This document shows, piece after piece, positions 23,844-32,667 of a DNA stretch of 64,000 nucleotides; the first letter of the stretch is position 1, and the number at the start of each line of letters is the position of its first letter. The translations under genes were made by a program, and so were the position numbers. The stretch is from an uncultured Clostridia bacterium (GTDB taxonomy: Bacteria > Bacillota > Clostridia > Lachnospirales > Lachnospiraceae). The notes beneath the pieces are model-generated. The model did not search any database. It worked only from the letters and a program-made list of their open reading frames with translations, and was not told the origin of the DNA. The DNA is taken from positions 1 through 64,000 of the forward strand of contig CALBKM010000044.1 in assembly GCA_937895705.1 (NCBI GenBank), written 5' to 3'.

Positions 23844-24677
23844 ATGCCGGGAGTAATTGCTGTTTTGGCTGTTTGCCTTGTCTTGTTGTTATATGTGTTC
23901 AGTTTACGTACCAATAATGCTCGCAGAGAAGCGTTGAAGCCTTTTACAGAGGTCTGTATAGCTCATCGTGGATTGTTTGACCGTGAAATAATTCCCGAAA
24001 ATTCCCGGACAGCCTTTCGGGAAGCGGTAAGAAAAGGTTACGGAGTAGAACTGGATGTACGACTGACGCAGGATGGGGTGCCGGTTGTATTTCATGACGA
24101 CACACTTTCCCGCATGTGCGGCGTGGAGAAAAAGGTGTCGGAGTGTACTTATGACGAGCTTTGCACCTATCCGCTTGCGGGAACGCAGAAACGGATTCCG
24201 GCCTTGGTGGATGTGTTAAAGGACATTGCAGGTGACACGCCCGTTTTAGTGGAGATTAAGGCGGGAAAGGAATATAAAAGGACAGTGGAAAAAACGGCGG
24301 AGGCGCTGGATTCCTACAACGGTGTGTATGCGGTACAATCTTTTCATCCGTTGGTTCTTGTGTGGTTTCGAAAGCACAGGCCACGGGTGTTACGAGGGCA
24401 ACTGTCTACCGATTACCGGAGAGATACGGTTGTATGTTCCGTTTTTCAGAGAATTGTACGGACTAATCTGATTTGTAATGTGCTTACTTATCCGGATTTC
24501 GTTTCCTTTCGGCACACAATGACCGGTTTGCGGTCGTACCGGATTTGCAAGCGATGGTACGATACGGTAAGTTTCGGTTGGACCGTACGAAGTGAAGAGG
24601 AGTTACATAGGGCGGAAAAGGAGTTTGACGGAATCATTTTCGACAGCTTTTTACCGGGAAAGAAGAGAGTAAAATAA
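23844..24677 (+). CDS. Membrane-anchored glycerophosphodiester phosphodiesterase
   Basis: A 277-residue protein with an N-terminal membrane anchor (VIAVLAVCLVLLLYVFSL) and GDPD catalytic motifs: CIAHRGLFDREIIPENS (His-Arg and Glu-Asn), GVELDVRLTQDGVPVVFHDDTL (metal-binding Glu/Asp and second His), and VLVEIKAG. Such enzymes hydrolyse glycerophosphodiesters from phospholipids or teichoic acids to glycerol-3-phosphate and an alcohol. The active domain probably faces outward. The start is one base after the upstream stop; GGAGGAG in the upstream 3' end is the ribosome binding site. Confidence 0.88.
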   Translation: MPGVIAVLAVCLVLLLYVFSLRTNNARREALKPFTEVCIAHRGLFDREIIPENSRTAFREAVRKGYGVELDVRLTQDGVPVVFHDDTLSRMCGVEKKVSECTYDELCTYPLAGTQKRIPALVDVLKDIAGDTPVLVEIKAGKEYKRTVEKTAEALDSYNGVYAVQSFHPLVLVWFRKHRPRVLRGQLSTDYRRDTVVCSVFQRIVRTNLICNVLTYPDFVSFRHTMTGLRSYRICKRWYDTVSFGWTVRSEEELHRAEKEFDGIIFDSFLPGKKRVK

Positions 24678-24724
24678 AAGAAAGGTCCGGACGTACAGGG
24701 AAAACGTTCGGATCTTTTCTTTTT
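24677..24724 (+). terminator. Terminator after glycerophosphodiesterase gene
   Basis: AAAGGTCCGGACGT pairs with ACGTTCGGATCTTT (with wobble pairs) and runs into CTTTTTTT. Its A-rich 5' side also allows termination of minus-strand transcripts. Confidence 0.8.
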
Positions 24725-24750
24725 TTGCAAGGATGAGAAACGTATGCGGA

Positions 24751-25428
24751 TTACTTGTTTTCATTAAAGGAAACCGGACTTACTTCGGCCTCCGGAAAAC
24801 GGCTGTCTGCCGGGGAAGGTTCGGACATACTGAAGTACATTTTTGCGGCCTTGGTGGTGCCGAAGTCGCGGTTGGAGCCGGTATTCTGGAACTTATTAAA
24901 GGCTTCGCGGAACATAGCGTTATGAGCCTCTTCGCGATTTAACAAAAAGTCGATGGTATCACGTACCTTCTTGTCGTGAATCTGACGGTAAAGGTACTCA
25001 TAAACCACCTTGGCCCGTTGCTCGGATGCAATGTTGGATAACAGGTCAGCACAGAGGTCGCCGGTAACGGTGACGTAGTCTGCAGTCCAGGAGTAGCCGG
25101 AAGCGTTAATGAGACCCGGATTTAAGCCTAAGAGAACGTGGGTCTGGATTTCACCTGCCGGAACGCTGGCAGCATCCAGCTCGTGACCGTTTAACAGGTT
25201 GATGGTCTGTGCTATCATTTCCATATGACTTAATTCTTCTGCGGCAATGTCCATAAACAAGTCCTTAATTTCCGGGTCCTTGATACGGAAACTTTGGGAC
25301 ATATACTGCATGGCTGCTTTTAATTCGCCGTTTCCGCCACCTAACTGCTCCTGTAAGAGAGCAGCATACTGTGGGTTCGGTTTCTCGATTTCTATAGGGT
25401 GGAAGAGTTGCTTTTCGTGCTTGAACAT
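24751..25428 (-). CDS. Manganese catalase family / CotJC-like protein
   Basis: A 225-residue protein with the dinuclear-Mn catalase four-helix pattern: GELKAAMQYMSQSF, DIAAEELSHMEMIAQTINLL (Glu and His ligands), LLSNIASEQRAKVVYEYLYR and LLNREEAHNAMFREAF. Length and N-terminus (EKQLFHPIEIEKPNPQYA) are close to the spore coat protein CotJC, here with an extra ~35-residue C-terminal tail. It would disproportionate hydrogen peroxide, in spores or vegetative cells. GGAGG precedes the ATG, and a long hairpin lies in its 5' leader. Confidence 0.85.
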   Translation of the reverse strand: MFKHEKQLFHPIEIEKPNPQYAALLQEQLGGGNGELKAAMQYMSQSFRIKDPEIKDLFMDIAAEELSHMEMIAQTINLLNGHELDAASVPAGEIQTHVLLGLNPGLINASGYSWTADYVTVTGDLCADLLSNIASEQRAKVVYEYLYRQIHDKKVRDTIDFLLNREEAHNAMFREAFNKFQNTGSNRDFGTTKAAKMYFSMSEPSPADSRFPEAEVSPVSFNENK

Positions 25429-25455
25429 AAAAATACCTCCGTTGGATAGTTGCGG

Positions 25456-25502
25456 CGGTCGCGTAGGCTCATTCTAACGTAAGAATGAGCCTTGCGCGAC
25501 CG
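25456..25502. repeat. 20-bp-arm inverted repeat in catalase leader
   Basis: CGGTCGCGTAGGCTCATTCT (25456-25475) is nearly complementary to the arm at 25482-25502, with loop AACGTA. In the minus-strand transcript the hairpin would sit ~25 bases before the ribosome binding site of the Mn-catalase gene. There is no T-run, so it is more likely an mRNA-stabilising or regulatory stem than a terminator. Confidence 0.7.
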
Positions 25503-25572
25503 AACCTACATTATTAACAATAGGGTTTCCAAAGGGAAGAAAAATATTCCGGATATAAACAAAGAGAATGCA

Positions 25573-25612
25573 AAAAAGGAACTTACAGTCTGTTGATTGT
25601 AGGTTCCTTTTT
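25573..25612. terminator. Terminator after argH (bidirectional form)
   Basis: AAAAAGGAACTTACA pairs with TGTAGGTTCCTTTTT. The T-tracts on both strands fit termination of the argH transcript on the minus strand. Confidence 0.85.
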
Positions 25613-25680
25613 GTATTTCTATAAGATTTCGTGATTGTGTTCTCATCTGACGAGCCATCTTGCCACCGGATGAGAATGTA

Positions 25681-27057
25681 TTATCTCGTCTTCAGATATG
25701 TTTCGTTTCTCTTAATAACTTCTTCCATCACAGCCGGACCCGGTGCACCCAGGGTGTTTCTCTTGGTTACACAGGTTTCCATGCGGATGGCTTCAAAGAT
25801 GTCTGCTTCAAATACCGGGCTGATGGCCTTGTATTCTTCTAAGGTCATGTCGTCGAGGGCAATTCCCTTCTGCTCGCAGAACAGTACCAGCTGCCCCACG
25901 ATGCCGTGGGCATCACGGAACGGTACGCCGTGGTTTACCAAGTAGTCTGCCGCATCGGTGGCGTTGGTAAATCCGTTCTTTGCGCTGGCTTCCATGTTGT
26001 CGTTGTTCACGGTCATGGTGGAAATCATACCGGTGAACAATGCAAGACAACCCTTTACGGTGTCGATAGCGTCAAAGGTAAGCTCTTTATCTTCCTGCAT
26101 ATCCTTGTTGTAAGCCAGCGGAAGGGCTTTCATGGTGGTCAAAATGGAGACCAGAGCCCCGTATACACGACCGGTCTTTCCGCGGACAAGCTCTGCGATG
26201 TCCGGGTTCTTTTTCTGCGGCATAATGCTACTGCCGGTGGAGTAAGCGTCATCCAAGGTGATGAAGCGGTACTCGTTGGAGTTCCAGATGATAATCTCTT
26301 CACAGAACCGGCTTAAGTGCATCATAACGGTAGAAAATGCACTGAGAAGCTCAATAAGATAGTCTCTGTCGGATACGGAATCCATGCTGTTTAAGGTGGC
26401 ACCGGTGAAGTCCAAAAGAGACGCGGTATACTCACGGTCTAACGGATAAGTGGTGCCGGCTAAAGCGCCTGCGCCAAGCGGGCAGTAGTTAAGTCTGGCT
26501 TTTGTATCTGCAAGACGGGAACGGTCACGCTTAAACATTTCAAAGTAAGCACCGATGTGATGAGCAAGGGTCACCGGCTGAGCCTTCTGCAAATGGGTAA
26601 AGCCCGGCATATAGGTGGTGACATTGTTCTTCATTAAGGTGTGTAATTCTTCCAGTAAGGAAAGTAACAGCTCGTCCACTGCGGTGATTTCGTCGCGGAT
26701 GTAAAGCTTCATATCAAGGGCTACCTGATCGTTACGGCTACGGCCGGTGTGAAGCTTTTTACCTACCTCACCCACACGGGCAATGAGGTTTGCTTCTACG
26801 AAGCTGTGAATGTCTTCCTGGGTACCGTCGATAATGAGAGTACCGTTTTCGATATCCTTTTCAATTCCGGACAGACCGGCAATAATGGTGTCTCTCTCCG
26901 CATCGGTTAAAATGCCCTGTTTCGCCAGCATGGTCACATGAGCAATGCTGCCGCGGATATCCTGATGATAGAATTTTTGGTCAAAACCGATGGATGCATT
27001 AAAATTATGTACTAACTGGTTGGTTTCTTTCGTAAAACGACCGCCCCAAAGTTTCAT
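25681..27057 (-). CDS. argH: Argininosuccinate lyase
   Basis: A 458-residue enzyme of the fumarase/aspartase superfamily that splits argininosuccinate into arginine and fumarate, the last step of arginine synthesis. Signatures: MKLWGGRFTKETNQLVHNFN at the start, TGRSRNDQVALD, TPGFTHLQ-like MPGFTHLQKAQPV, and the signature loop TGSSIMPQKKNPD with the catalytic Ser. Length is normal for the family. The start at 27057 has AAGGAG 8 bases upstream. It is monocistronic, since the neighbour upstream is divergent. Confidence 0.97.
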   Translation of the reverse strand: MKLWGGRFTKETNQLVHNFNASIGFDQKFYHQDIRGSIAHVTMLAKQGILTDAERDTIIAGLSGIEKDIENGTLIIDGTQEDIHSFVEANLIARVGEVGKKLHTGRSRNDQVALDMKLYIRDEITAVDELLLSLLEELHTLMKNNVTTYMPGFTHLQKAQPVTLAHHIGAYFEMFKRDRSRLADTKARLNYCPLGAGALAGTTYPLDREYTASLLDFTGATLNSMDSVSDRDYLIELLSAFSTVMMHLSRFCEEIIIWNSNEYRFITLDDAYSTGSSIMPQKKNPDIAELVRGKTGRVYGALVSILTTMKALPLAYNKDMQEDKELTFDAIDTVKGCLALFTGMISTMTVNNDNMEASAKNGFTNATDAADYLVNHGVPFRDAHGIVGQLVLFCEQKGIALDDMTLEEYKAISPVFEADIFEAIRMETCVTKRNTLGAPGPAVMEEVIKRNETYLKTR

Positions 27058-27281
27058 AGTGGTATCTCCTTGTATCATAAAGTAATGTTTTGCTTCTGTG
27101 CGTTATCGTAACACAAAATGGGGGGATTGTCCAGTGAAAAACGGGGCGGGTATCCATTCTGTTTTAAATTGCAAGAAAAAAGATTGACATAACCCGAAAT
27201 GTGTGATAAAACAGATAGAAAAATAACCGGTGATACTACAAAAGATATAGCAAGCTGTAATAAGATTTATGAAGAATCGAG

Positions 27282-28097
27282 GTGAACCGGACATTGGTAC
27301 GTAAAATATTGAATAAAGAGATGAGAAACGTTGAAACGTTGTTTGAAGGCTGGAATGAAAGTATGATTTGGTCCTGCCTGCAGGGGGTTATGGGAGAGAT
27401 TTATGTAGCAGAGGAAAATGCAAAGTCAGAAGAATATATGTCTGCGGTTGCGGTGTTAGGCGCCTTTGCCTTCTTTGCGGGAGAACCAAACAGGGAACTG
27501 GTATTGTATAAACCGGAGTCTTATTCCGGAGAGTTTGTGATTATGGTGCCACAGAATCCGGGATGGGAAGCCTTGATTGAGGAATGTTATCCGGAGTGTT
27601 GTAAGAAGGTGGAACGGTATGCATTGGAAAAGGAACCGTATGTGTTTGATAAAGTGAAGTTACAAAAGATCATAGACGGTTTGCCGGAAGGTTATGAACT
27701 GAAAGAATTGGATGAAACCGTTTTTGGTGAAACAAAAAGAACGGGATGGTGTTGCGATTGGACAGCACAATATCCGGACTGGGAGACCTATCAAAAGCTG
27801 GGGCTTGGTGTTGTGCTTTTAAAGGATGGTCAGCTTGTTTCGGGAGCTTCTTCTTACACGACCTATGAAAGCGGAATAGAGATTCAGGTGGACACAAAGG
27901 AAGAGTATCGTCGCAAAGGGTTGGCGGAGGTTTGCAGTGCAAAGCAGATTTTGGAATGTTTGGAACGAGGACTTTACCCAAGCTGGGATGCCCAGAATAA
28001 GGGTTCTCTTGCATTGGCGGAAAAGCTGGGTTATCGCTACAGTCATACTTACACAGCGTATGAGGTATATGAGTACGGGAAAGGAGCATGTGTATGA
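27282..28097 (+). CDS. GNAT family acetyltransferase
   Basis: A protein of ~271 residues of the GNAT_acetyltr_2 type. It has an N-terminal domain with FAGEPNRELVLYKP and VIMVPQNPGWEALIEEC, and a C-terminal acetyl-CoA-binding part with EIQVDTKEEYRRKGLAEVCSA (the R/Q-x-x-G-x-G/A loop) and SWDAQNKGSLALAEKLGY. The acceptor substrate is unknown. The start is uncertain: GTG at 27282 or TTG at 27294, the latter better spaced from CGAGGTGA. It overlaps the next gene by ATGA. Confidence 0.8.
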   Translation: MNRTLVRKILNKEMRNVETLFEGWNESMIWSCLQGVMGEIYVAEENAKSEEYMSAVAVLGAFAFFAGEPNRELVLYKPESYSGEFVIMVPQNPGWEALIEECYPECCKKVERYALEKEPYVFDKVKLQKIIDGLPEGYELKELDETVFGETKRTGWCCDWTAQYPDWETYQKLGLGVVLLKDGQLVSGASSYTTYESGIEIQVDTKEEYRRKGLAEVCSAKQILECLERGLYPSWDAQNKGSLALAEKLGYRYSHTYTAYEVYEYGKGACV

Positions 28098-28645
28098 AAC
28101 TTGTATTTTTAATCGGTAACGGAGCAGTGGGTAAGATGACCGTCGGTCAGGAGCTGATGAAGCTTACCGGTCTGCGTCTGTTTCATAATCATATGACCAT
28201 AGAACCGGTGCTTGAGGTGTTCGGTTATTATAACGGTACCGTGGTATCGAAGATGCGGCAGATTATTTTTGAAGAGTTTGCAAAAAGCGATAATTACGGT
28301 ATGATTTTTACTTATATGTGGGCCTTTGACCAGCAGTCCGATTGGGATACCGTGGAGCGTGTGACCAATATCTTTAAGGAGCAGGGGGCAGAGGTTTACT
28401 ATGTAGAACTGGTGGCTCCTCAGGAGGTTCGTTTACAGCGGAACGAGACGGAGAATCGCTTAAAGAACAAAGCGTCTAAGCGCGACTTGGAGTTTTCCAG
28501 AAACAACATTTTAAAGCATGATGAAAAGTACCGTTTGGAAAGCTATGACGGAGAAATCACCTTTGAGAATTATATTAAAATCGATAATACGAATCTGGAG
28601 CCGGCAGAGGTTGCGAAGATGATACAGGAGAGATTTTCATTGTAA
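28094..28645 (+). CDS. P-loop kinase-like NTPase
   Basis: A 183-residue protein with a modified Walker A, IGNGAVGKMTVG, at the N-terminus, followed by LTGLRLFHNHMT, typical of small AAA/adenylate-kinase-like nucleotide or sugar kinases. RLQRNETENRLKNKASKRDL looks like a lid segment with Arg residues. The phosphate acceptor is not evident. The start at 28094 has AAAGGAG 7 bases upstream and overlaps the acetyltransferase stop, so the two are probably translated together. Confidence 0.75.
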   Translation: MKLVFLIGNGAVGKMTVGQELMKLTGLRLFHNHMTIEPVLEVFGYYNGTVVSKMRQIIFEEFAKSDNYGMIFTYMWAFDQQSDWDTVERVTNIFKEQGAEVYYVELVAPQEVRLQRNETENRLKNKASKRDLEFSRNNILKHDEKYRLESYDGEITFENYIKIDNTNLEPAEVAKMIQERFSL

Positions 28646-28788
28646 ATCTTGACATTTTATTATAATAATGTTACTCTGTAATTTGTATTCTGTGTATACC
28701 GGTATACAAGTTAAAACTTTGCGTGAGAACTATCGGGAAAAGCAGAAACGGTAACAGAGGAAATAACGCAAATAAGAGGAAGAACACC

Positions 28789-30093
28789 ATGAGTGAATTT
28801 GTATCAAAGAATTTAGCAATAAACGAAAAAGGCCATTTGACCATCGCCGGACTGGATACGGTGGAGCTGGCAAAGGAGTACGGCACACCGCTTTATGTAA
28901 TGGATGAGGACTTAATCAGGGAGCATTGCAGAAGCTTTCGTCAGTCCATGGAGCAGTATTATGACGGTGCGGGTCTGGTTTGTTATGCCAGCAAGGCCTT
29001 CAGCTGTAAGGCAATGTACCGTATCGCAAAGGAAGAAGGCATCGGTATCGATGTGGTTTCCGCAGGTGAGTTGTATACTGCGGCTTGTGTCAACTTCCCG
29101 ATGGATAAGGTTTGCTATCACGGCAATAACAAGACGGAATTCGAGCTTCGTATGGCCATTGAGCATAAGGTAGGCCGAATTATCGTGGATAATATTTACG
29201 AGTTGGAGCTTTTAAACAAGCTGGCGGCAGAAGAGGGGGTCAAGGCGCGCATCATGTACCGCATTAAGCCGGGGGTAGATGCCCATACCCATGACTTTGT
29301 AAAGACCGGACAGATTGACAGCAAGTTTGGTTTTGCACTTGAAACCGGTGAGGCTTTTGAGGCGATCAAGAAGGCACTTTCTTTGGAAAATATTGAATTT
29401 GTGGGTGTTCACTGTCATATCGGCAGCCAGATTTTCGATATTGATCCGTTTGTGGAAGCGGCAGATGTGATGATGGGACTGATTGAGCAGGTAAAGACGG
29501 AACTGGGCCATGAGATTACGGAGTTAAATCTTGGCGGAGGTTTCGGAATTAAGTACACAGAAAGTGATACGCCGGTGCCGTATGCAAACTATATGGACAA
29601 GGTTTCCGAGACGGTAAAGGCTTTTTGTAAAGAAAAAGGCTTGAAGCTTCCGTTCATTTTAATCGAACCGGGACGTTCTATTGTGGCTCCGGCCGGCATT
29701 ACGCTGTACACCGTGGGCGGTATTAAGGAAATTCCGGATATTCGCACCTATGTGTCCGTAGACGGCGGTCTCGGGGATAATCCGCGTTATGCTCTTTACA
29801 AGTCCGAGTATGATTTTGTAGTGGCCAATAAAGCCGATAAGGTTAAGGATTCCGTAGTAACCGTGGCAGGCAGATGCTGCGAAAGCGGTGATTTGTTGGG
29901 CGAAGATGTGAAGTTGCAGACGACAGAGGTTGGTGATACTTTGGCGGTACTTGCTACCGGAGCGTATAACTATTCCATGTCTTCCAATTATAACCGTGTA
30001 CCGAAGCCTCCGGTGCTTATGATCAGTAAGGGTGAGATTAAGGTGGCGGTAAAGCGTGAAACCTTGGAAGATATCGTCAGAAATGACTTGTAA
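28789..30093 (+). CDS. lysA: Diaminopimelate decarboxylase
   Basis: A 434-residue PLP enzyme of the fold III (alanine racemase-like) group that decarboxylates meso-diaminopimelate to lysine. Visible landmarks: PLP lysine in LVCYASKAFSC, FVGVHCHIGSQI, LNLGGGFGIKYTE, LIEPGRSIVAPAG, AGRCCESGDLLGED, and substrate-binding YNYSMSSNYNR. Length matches the family. The start at 28789 (MSEFVSKNLA) is preceded by AAGAGGAAG. A possible TTGACA box lies about 140 bases upstream. Confidence 0.97.
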   Translation: MSEFVSKNLAINEKGHLTIAGLDTVELAKEYGTPLYVMDEDLIREHCRSFRQSMEQYYDGAGLVCYASKAFSCKAMYRIAKEEGIGIDVVSAGELYTAACVNFPMDKVCYHGNNKTEFELRMAIEHKVGRIIVDNIYELELLNKLAAEEGVKARIMYRIKPGVDAHTHDFVKTGQIDSKFGFALETGEAFEAIKKALSLENIEFVGVHCHIGSQIFDIDPFVEAADVMMGLIEQVKTELGHEITELNLGGGFGIKYTESDTPVPYANYMDKVSETVKAFCKEKGLKLPFILIEPGRSIVAPAGITLYTVGGIKEIPDIRTYVSVDGGLGDNPRYALYKSEYDFVVANKADKVKDSVVTVAGRCCESGDLLGEDVKLQTTEVGDTLAVLATGAYNYSMSSNYNRVPKPPVLMISKGEIKVAVKRETLEDIVRNDL

Positions 30094-30100
30094 GGAAGCT

Positions 30101-30124
30101 GAAAATGCTTTCATCAGCATTTTC
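30101..30124 (+). terminator. Hairpin after lysA
   Basis: GAAAATGCT pairs with AGCATTTTC around TTCATC directly after the stop codon. No T-tract follows on the + strand, so termination is uncertain. Confidence 0.4.
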
Positions 30125-30144
30125 CATAAAATAAAAAAAGGGGC

Positions 30145-30173
30145 TTGTTTCCTTAAGAAAATAGGGGTATAAT
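30145..30173 (+). promoter_or_regulatory. Promoter of ackA
   Basis: TTGTTT (30145-30150), 17-base spacer, TATAAT (30168-30173). The start of transcription would leave a ~165-base leader with several short inverted repeats (for example ACTTC/GAAGT near 30296-30312), so post-initiation control is possible. Confidence 0.7.
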
Positions 30174-30344
30174 ATAGGAAATTGCCGACAGTAACGGATG
30201 GGACTGCCATGTGTATGCATGGTGGTTCTTTTCTGCGTTTTTTACGCACATGCACATCCGACGGATGCGACAGGCGGCAGTACTCGGCACACGCACTTCA
30301 TATTGCGAAGTGTGATTATAGGATAACTCATAGGAGGAAGAGAT

Positions 30345-31535
30345 ATGAAGATTTTAGTAATTAACTGCGGTAGTTCTTCTTTGAAGTACCAGTTGATTGA
30401 CATGGAGAACGAGAATGTTCTGGCAAAGGGTCTTTGTGAGCGTATCGGTATTGAGGGTTCCAAACTGACTCACAAGCCGGCAGGCAAGGATGTGTTGGAA
30501 AAGGTTGAGCCGATGCCGGATCATCAGGTGGCTGTAAAGCTCGTATTGGAGGCATTACAGGATGCAACCTACGGTGTAATTACCGATGTTAACGAGATTT
30601 CCGCAATCGGTCATCGTGTACTTCATGCCGGTATGCACTACAGTGAGTCCATCGTTGTAAACGAGGACGTAAAGAAGGTAGTTCGTGACTGCTTCGATCT
30701 CGGACCGTTACATAACCCGGCAAACTTAATCGGTATTGAGGCTTGCGAGGCCGCTATGCCGGGTATCCCGAATGTGGCTGTATTTGACACCGCATTCCAT
30801 CAGACCATGCCGGAGAAGGCATATATGTATGCCATTCCGTATGAATACTATGAAAAGTATGACATCAGAAGATACGGTTTCCACGGCACCAGCCATCGTT
30901 TCGTATCCAAGAGACTGATCGAGGTTGCAGGTCTTGATGTAAACAACTCCAAGGTAATCGTTTGTCACTTAGGTAACGGCGGCAGCATTTCCGCAGTAGT
31001 AAACGGCAAGTGTGTAGACACCAGCATGGGTCTTACTCCGCTGGAGGGCTTAATCATGGGTACCAGAAGCGGTGACCTGGATGCGGCTGTTGTTCAGTAC
31101 ATTGCAAATAAGGAAGGCAAGACTGTTAACGAAGTTATCGACATCTTAAACAAGAAGTCAGGTGTTCTCGGTATCTCCGGCGTATCCAGCGACTTCCGTG
31201 ATGTGCAGAAAGCTCAGAAGGAAGGCAACAAGAGAGCGGACATCGCTATCCAGGCTTTCGTATACCGTGTAGCAAAGTACATCGGTTCCTATGTGGCAGC
31301 AATGAACGGTGTAGATGCCATTGCGTTTACCGCTGGTGTAGGTGAGAACGATGCAACGATTCGTAAGGAGATTTGCTCTTACCTCGGTTACCTCGGTGTT
31401 ACCGTAAACGATGAAGCAAACAAGCTTCGTGGCGAGGAAGTAAAGATTTCCGGTGCCGATTCCAAGGTACAGGTATTTGCTATCCCGACCAACGAGGAGC
31501 TTGCAATCGCAAGAGAGACGAAGGATCTGTTGTAA
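30345..31535 (+). CDS. ackA: Acetate kinase
   Basis: A 396-residue ASKHA-fold kinase that makes ATP and acetate from acetyl phosphate. Signatures: MKILVINCGSSSLKYQLIDM, GHRVLHAGMHY, VFDTAFHQTMPEKAYMYAIP, RRYGFHGTSHRFV, VCHLGNGGSISAVVNGKC and FTAGVGEND. Length is canonical. AGGAGGAAGAG precedes the ATG. The phosphotransacetylase gene often found beside it is not adjacent; yceD and rpmF follow under their own promoter. Confidence 0.98.
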   Translation: MKILVINCGSSSLKYQLIDMENENVLAKGLCERIGIEGSKLTHKPAGKDVLEKVEPMPDHQVAVKLVLEALQDATYGVITDVNEISAIGHRVLHAGMHYSESIVVNEDVKKVVRDCFDLGPLHNPANLIGIEACEAAMPGIPNVAVFDTAFHQTMPEKAYMYAIPYEYYEKYDIRRYGFHGTSHRFVSKRLIEVAGLDVNNSKVIVCHLGNGGSISAVVNGKCVDTSMGLTPLEGLIMGTRSGDLDAAVVQYIANKEGKTVNEVIDILNKKSGVLGISGVSSDFRDVQKAQKEGNKRADIAIQAFVYRVAKYIGSYVAAMNGVDAIAFTAGVGENDATIRKEICSYLGYLGVTVNDEANKLRGEEVKISGADSKVQVFAIPTNEELAIARETKDLL

Positions 31536-31594
31536 GAGCACAATCCCTAGTTGTTCCATCTTTTGCAAAAGATAGAAGAAATAGAAAAAAACTG

Positions 31595-31623
31595 TTGACA
31601 AATAGTTTGTCGGATACTATAAT
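31595..31623 (+). promoter_or_regulatory. Promoter of yceD-rpmF
   Basis: Consensus TTGACA (31595-31600), 17-base spacer, TATAAT (31618-31623), about 60 bases before the yceD start. This fits strong expression of a ribosomal protein operon. Confidence 0.85.
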
Positions 31624-31685
31624 AGTCTAGTGTGAGTTTTGGGACCATACCCTAAGTATGCCGTTTGGCAGGACAGGAGCTTTGT

Positions 31686-32213
31686 ATGACAGTATCTTTA
31701 TCGGAAGCCATGCAGGTTGCGGGCGGAGTATTCACAAAAGAGTTTCCGTACGAACCGGAAGAGTTTTGTTATGCGGGAAGCAAGTATCCGTTCCTTAAAA
31801 AGGAGCCGGTGAAGCTGACAGTGACGAATCTCGGCGGACGTAAGGTAAAGATTGAATTGGAAGGCGAAGTGACACTGGCGTTGCCGTGTGATCGGTGTTT
31901 AAGGGAAGTGGCAGAGACTGTATCGTTTCAGACGGAACGGGAGGTTGATTTTTCCAAGAGCGACGAGGAAAGAGCTGCCGAGTTGGACGAAACTAATTTT
32001 ATAGACGGATATGATTTAGACGTGGACGCATTTGTCTGCGAGGAAATCTTGCTTGGGTTCCCCATGAAGGTTCTGTGTCAGGAAGACTGCAAAGGAATCT
32101 GCAAGGTTTGCGGAGCAAATCTGAACGAGGGCGAGTGTGGTTGTGACCGCACGGAACTGGATCCGAGAATGTCTGTTATCCGAGATATTTTTAACAACTT
32201 TAAGGAGGTGTAA
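31686..32213 (+). CDS. yceD: DUF177/YceD family protein
   Basis: A 175-residue protein of the DUF177 family, encoded next to rpmF in most bacteria and linked to 23S rRNA accumulation. Two Cys clusters are visible: LPCDRCLREV, and the C-terminal CQEDCKGICKVCGANLNEGE, probably a zinc site. An acidic middle segment (SKSDEERAAELDETNFIDGY) is typical. The start at 31686 follows ACAGGAG. The stop is two bases before the rpmF ATG. Confidence 0.88.
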   Translation: MTVSLSEAMQVAGGVFTKEFPYEPEEFCYAGSKYPFLKKEPVKLTVTNLGGRKVKIELEGEVTLALPCDRCLREVAETVSFQTEREVDFSKSDEERAAELDETNFIDGYDLDVDAFVCEEILLGFPMKVLCQEDCKGICKVCGANLNEGECGCDRTELDPRMSVIRDIFNNFKEV

Positions 32214-32215
32214 TC

Positions 32216-32398
32216 ATGGGAGCAATTTGTCCGAAGAATAAGCATTCCAAGGCAAGAAGAGACAGTCGTAGAGCAAACTGGAAGATGACTGCTCCGAATC
32301 TTGTTAAGTGCAGCAAGTGTGGCGCGCTTATGATGCCGCACAGAGTATGTAAGGCTTGCGGTTCTTACAACAAGAAGGAAATCATCGCAGCTGAGTAA
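32216..32398 (+). CDS. rpmF: 50S ribosomal protein L32
   Basis: A 60-residue protein (MGAICPKNKHSKARRDSRRA...) with the zinc-binding Cys pairs CSKCGALMMPHRVCKACG, the C+ form of L32. The Lys/Arg-rich N-terminus contacts 23S rRNA. The ribosome binding site AAGGAGG lies within the end of yceD, consistent with translational coupling. Confidence 0.97.
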   Translation: MGAICPKNKHSKARRDSRRANWKMTAPNLVKCSKCGALMMPHRVCKACGSYNKKEIIAAE

Positions 32399-32417
32399 TT
32401 TCACTTAAAAGCGCATA

Positions 32418-32455
32418 AATCCAAGGGTTTTAGTCATAAGGCCCTTGGATTTTTT
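32418..32455 (+). terminator. Terminator after rpmF
   Basis: AATCCAAGGG (32418-32427) pairs with CCCTTGGATT (32442-32451) and ends in a run of T. Confidence 0.9.
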
Positions 32456-32498
32456 GTGCCCAAAAATCGAAAATATCCAAACTGATGATAAAGTGTTC

Positions 32499-32527
32499 TT
32501 GCTTTTTGAATTCTATTATGCTAAACT
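32499..32527 (+). promoter_or_regulatory. Possible rho promoter
   Basis: TTGCTT (32499-32504), 17-base spacer, TAAACT (32522-32527). It would give a ~135-base leader, a length in keeping with Rho autoregulation by leader termination. Match to consensus is moderate. Confidence 0.4.
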
Positions 32528-32667
32528 GTTGATGAAAAGAGGCGCTATAGCGTTTTTGTTTTCAATACGATTCTGTAAAAATTCCCATTTAAGAATGTAA
32601 GTAATTGAATATTTGATAGAAGAGTTTAGGAAAAATGATGTGATAGCTACTGTCGCTAGGAGGTTAT

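Noticed and set aside
24733..24942. Short + strand open frame after the glycerophosphodiesterase gene
   Set aside because: It is antisense to the Mn-catalase gene and begins inside the terminator region.
30180..30344. Known riboswitch in the ackA leader
   Set aside because: The leader has small inverted repeats but matches no riboswitch consensus I can recall.
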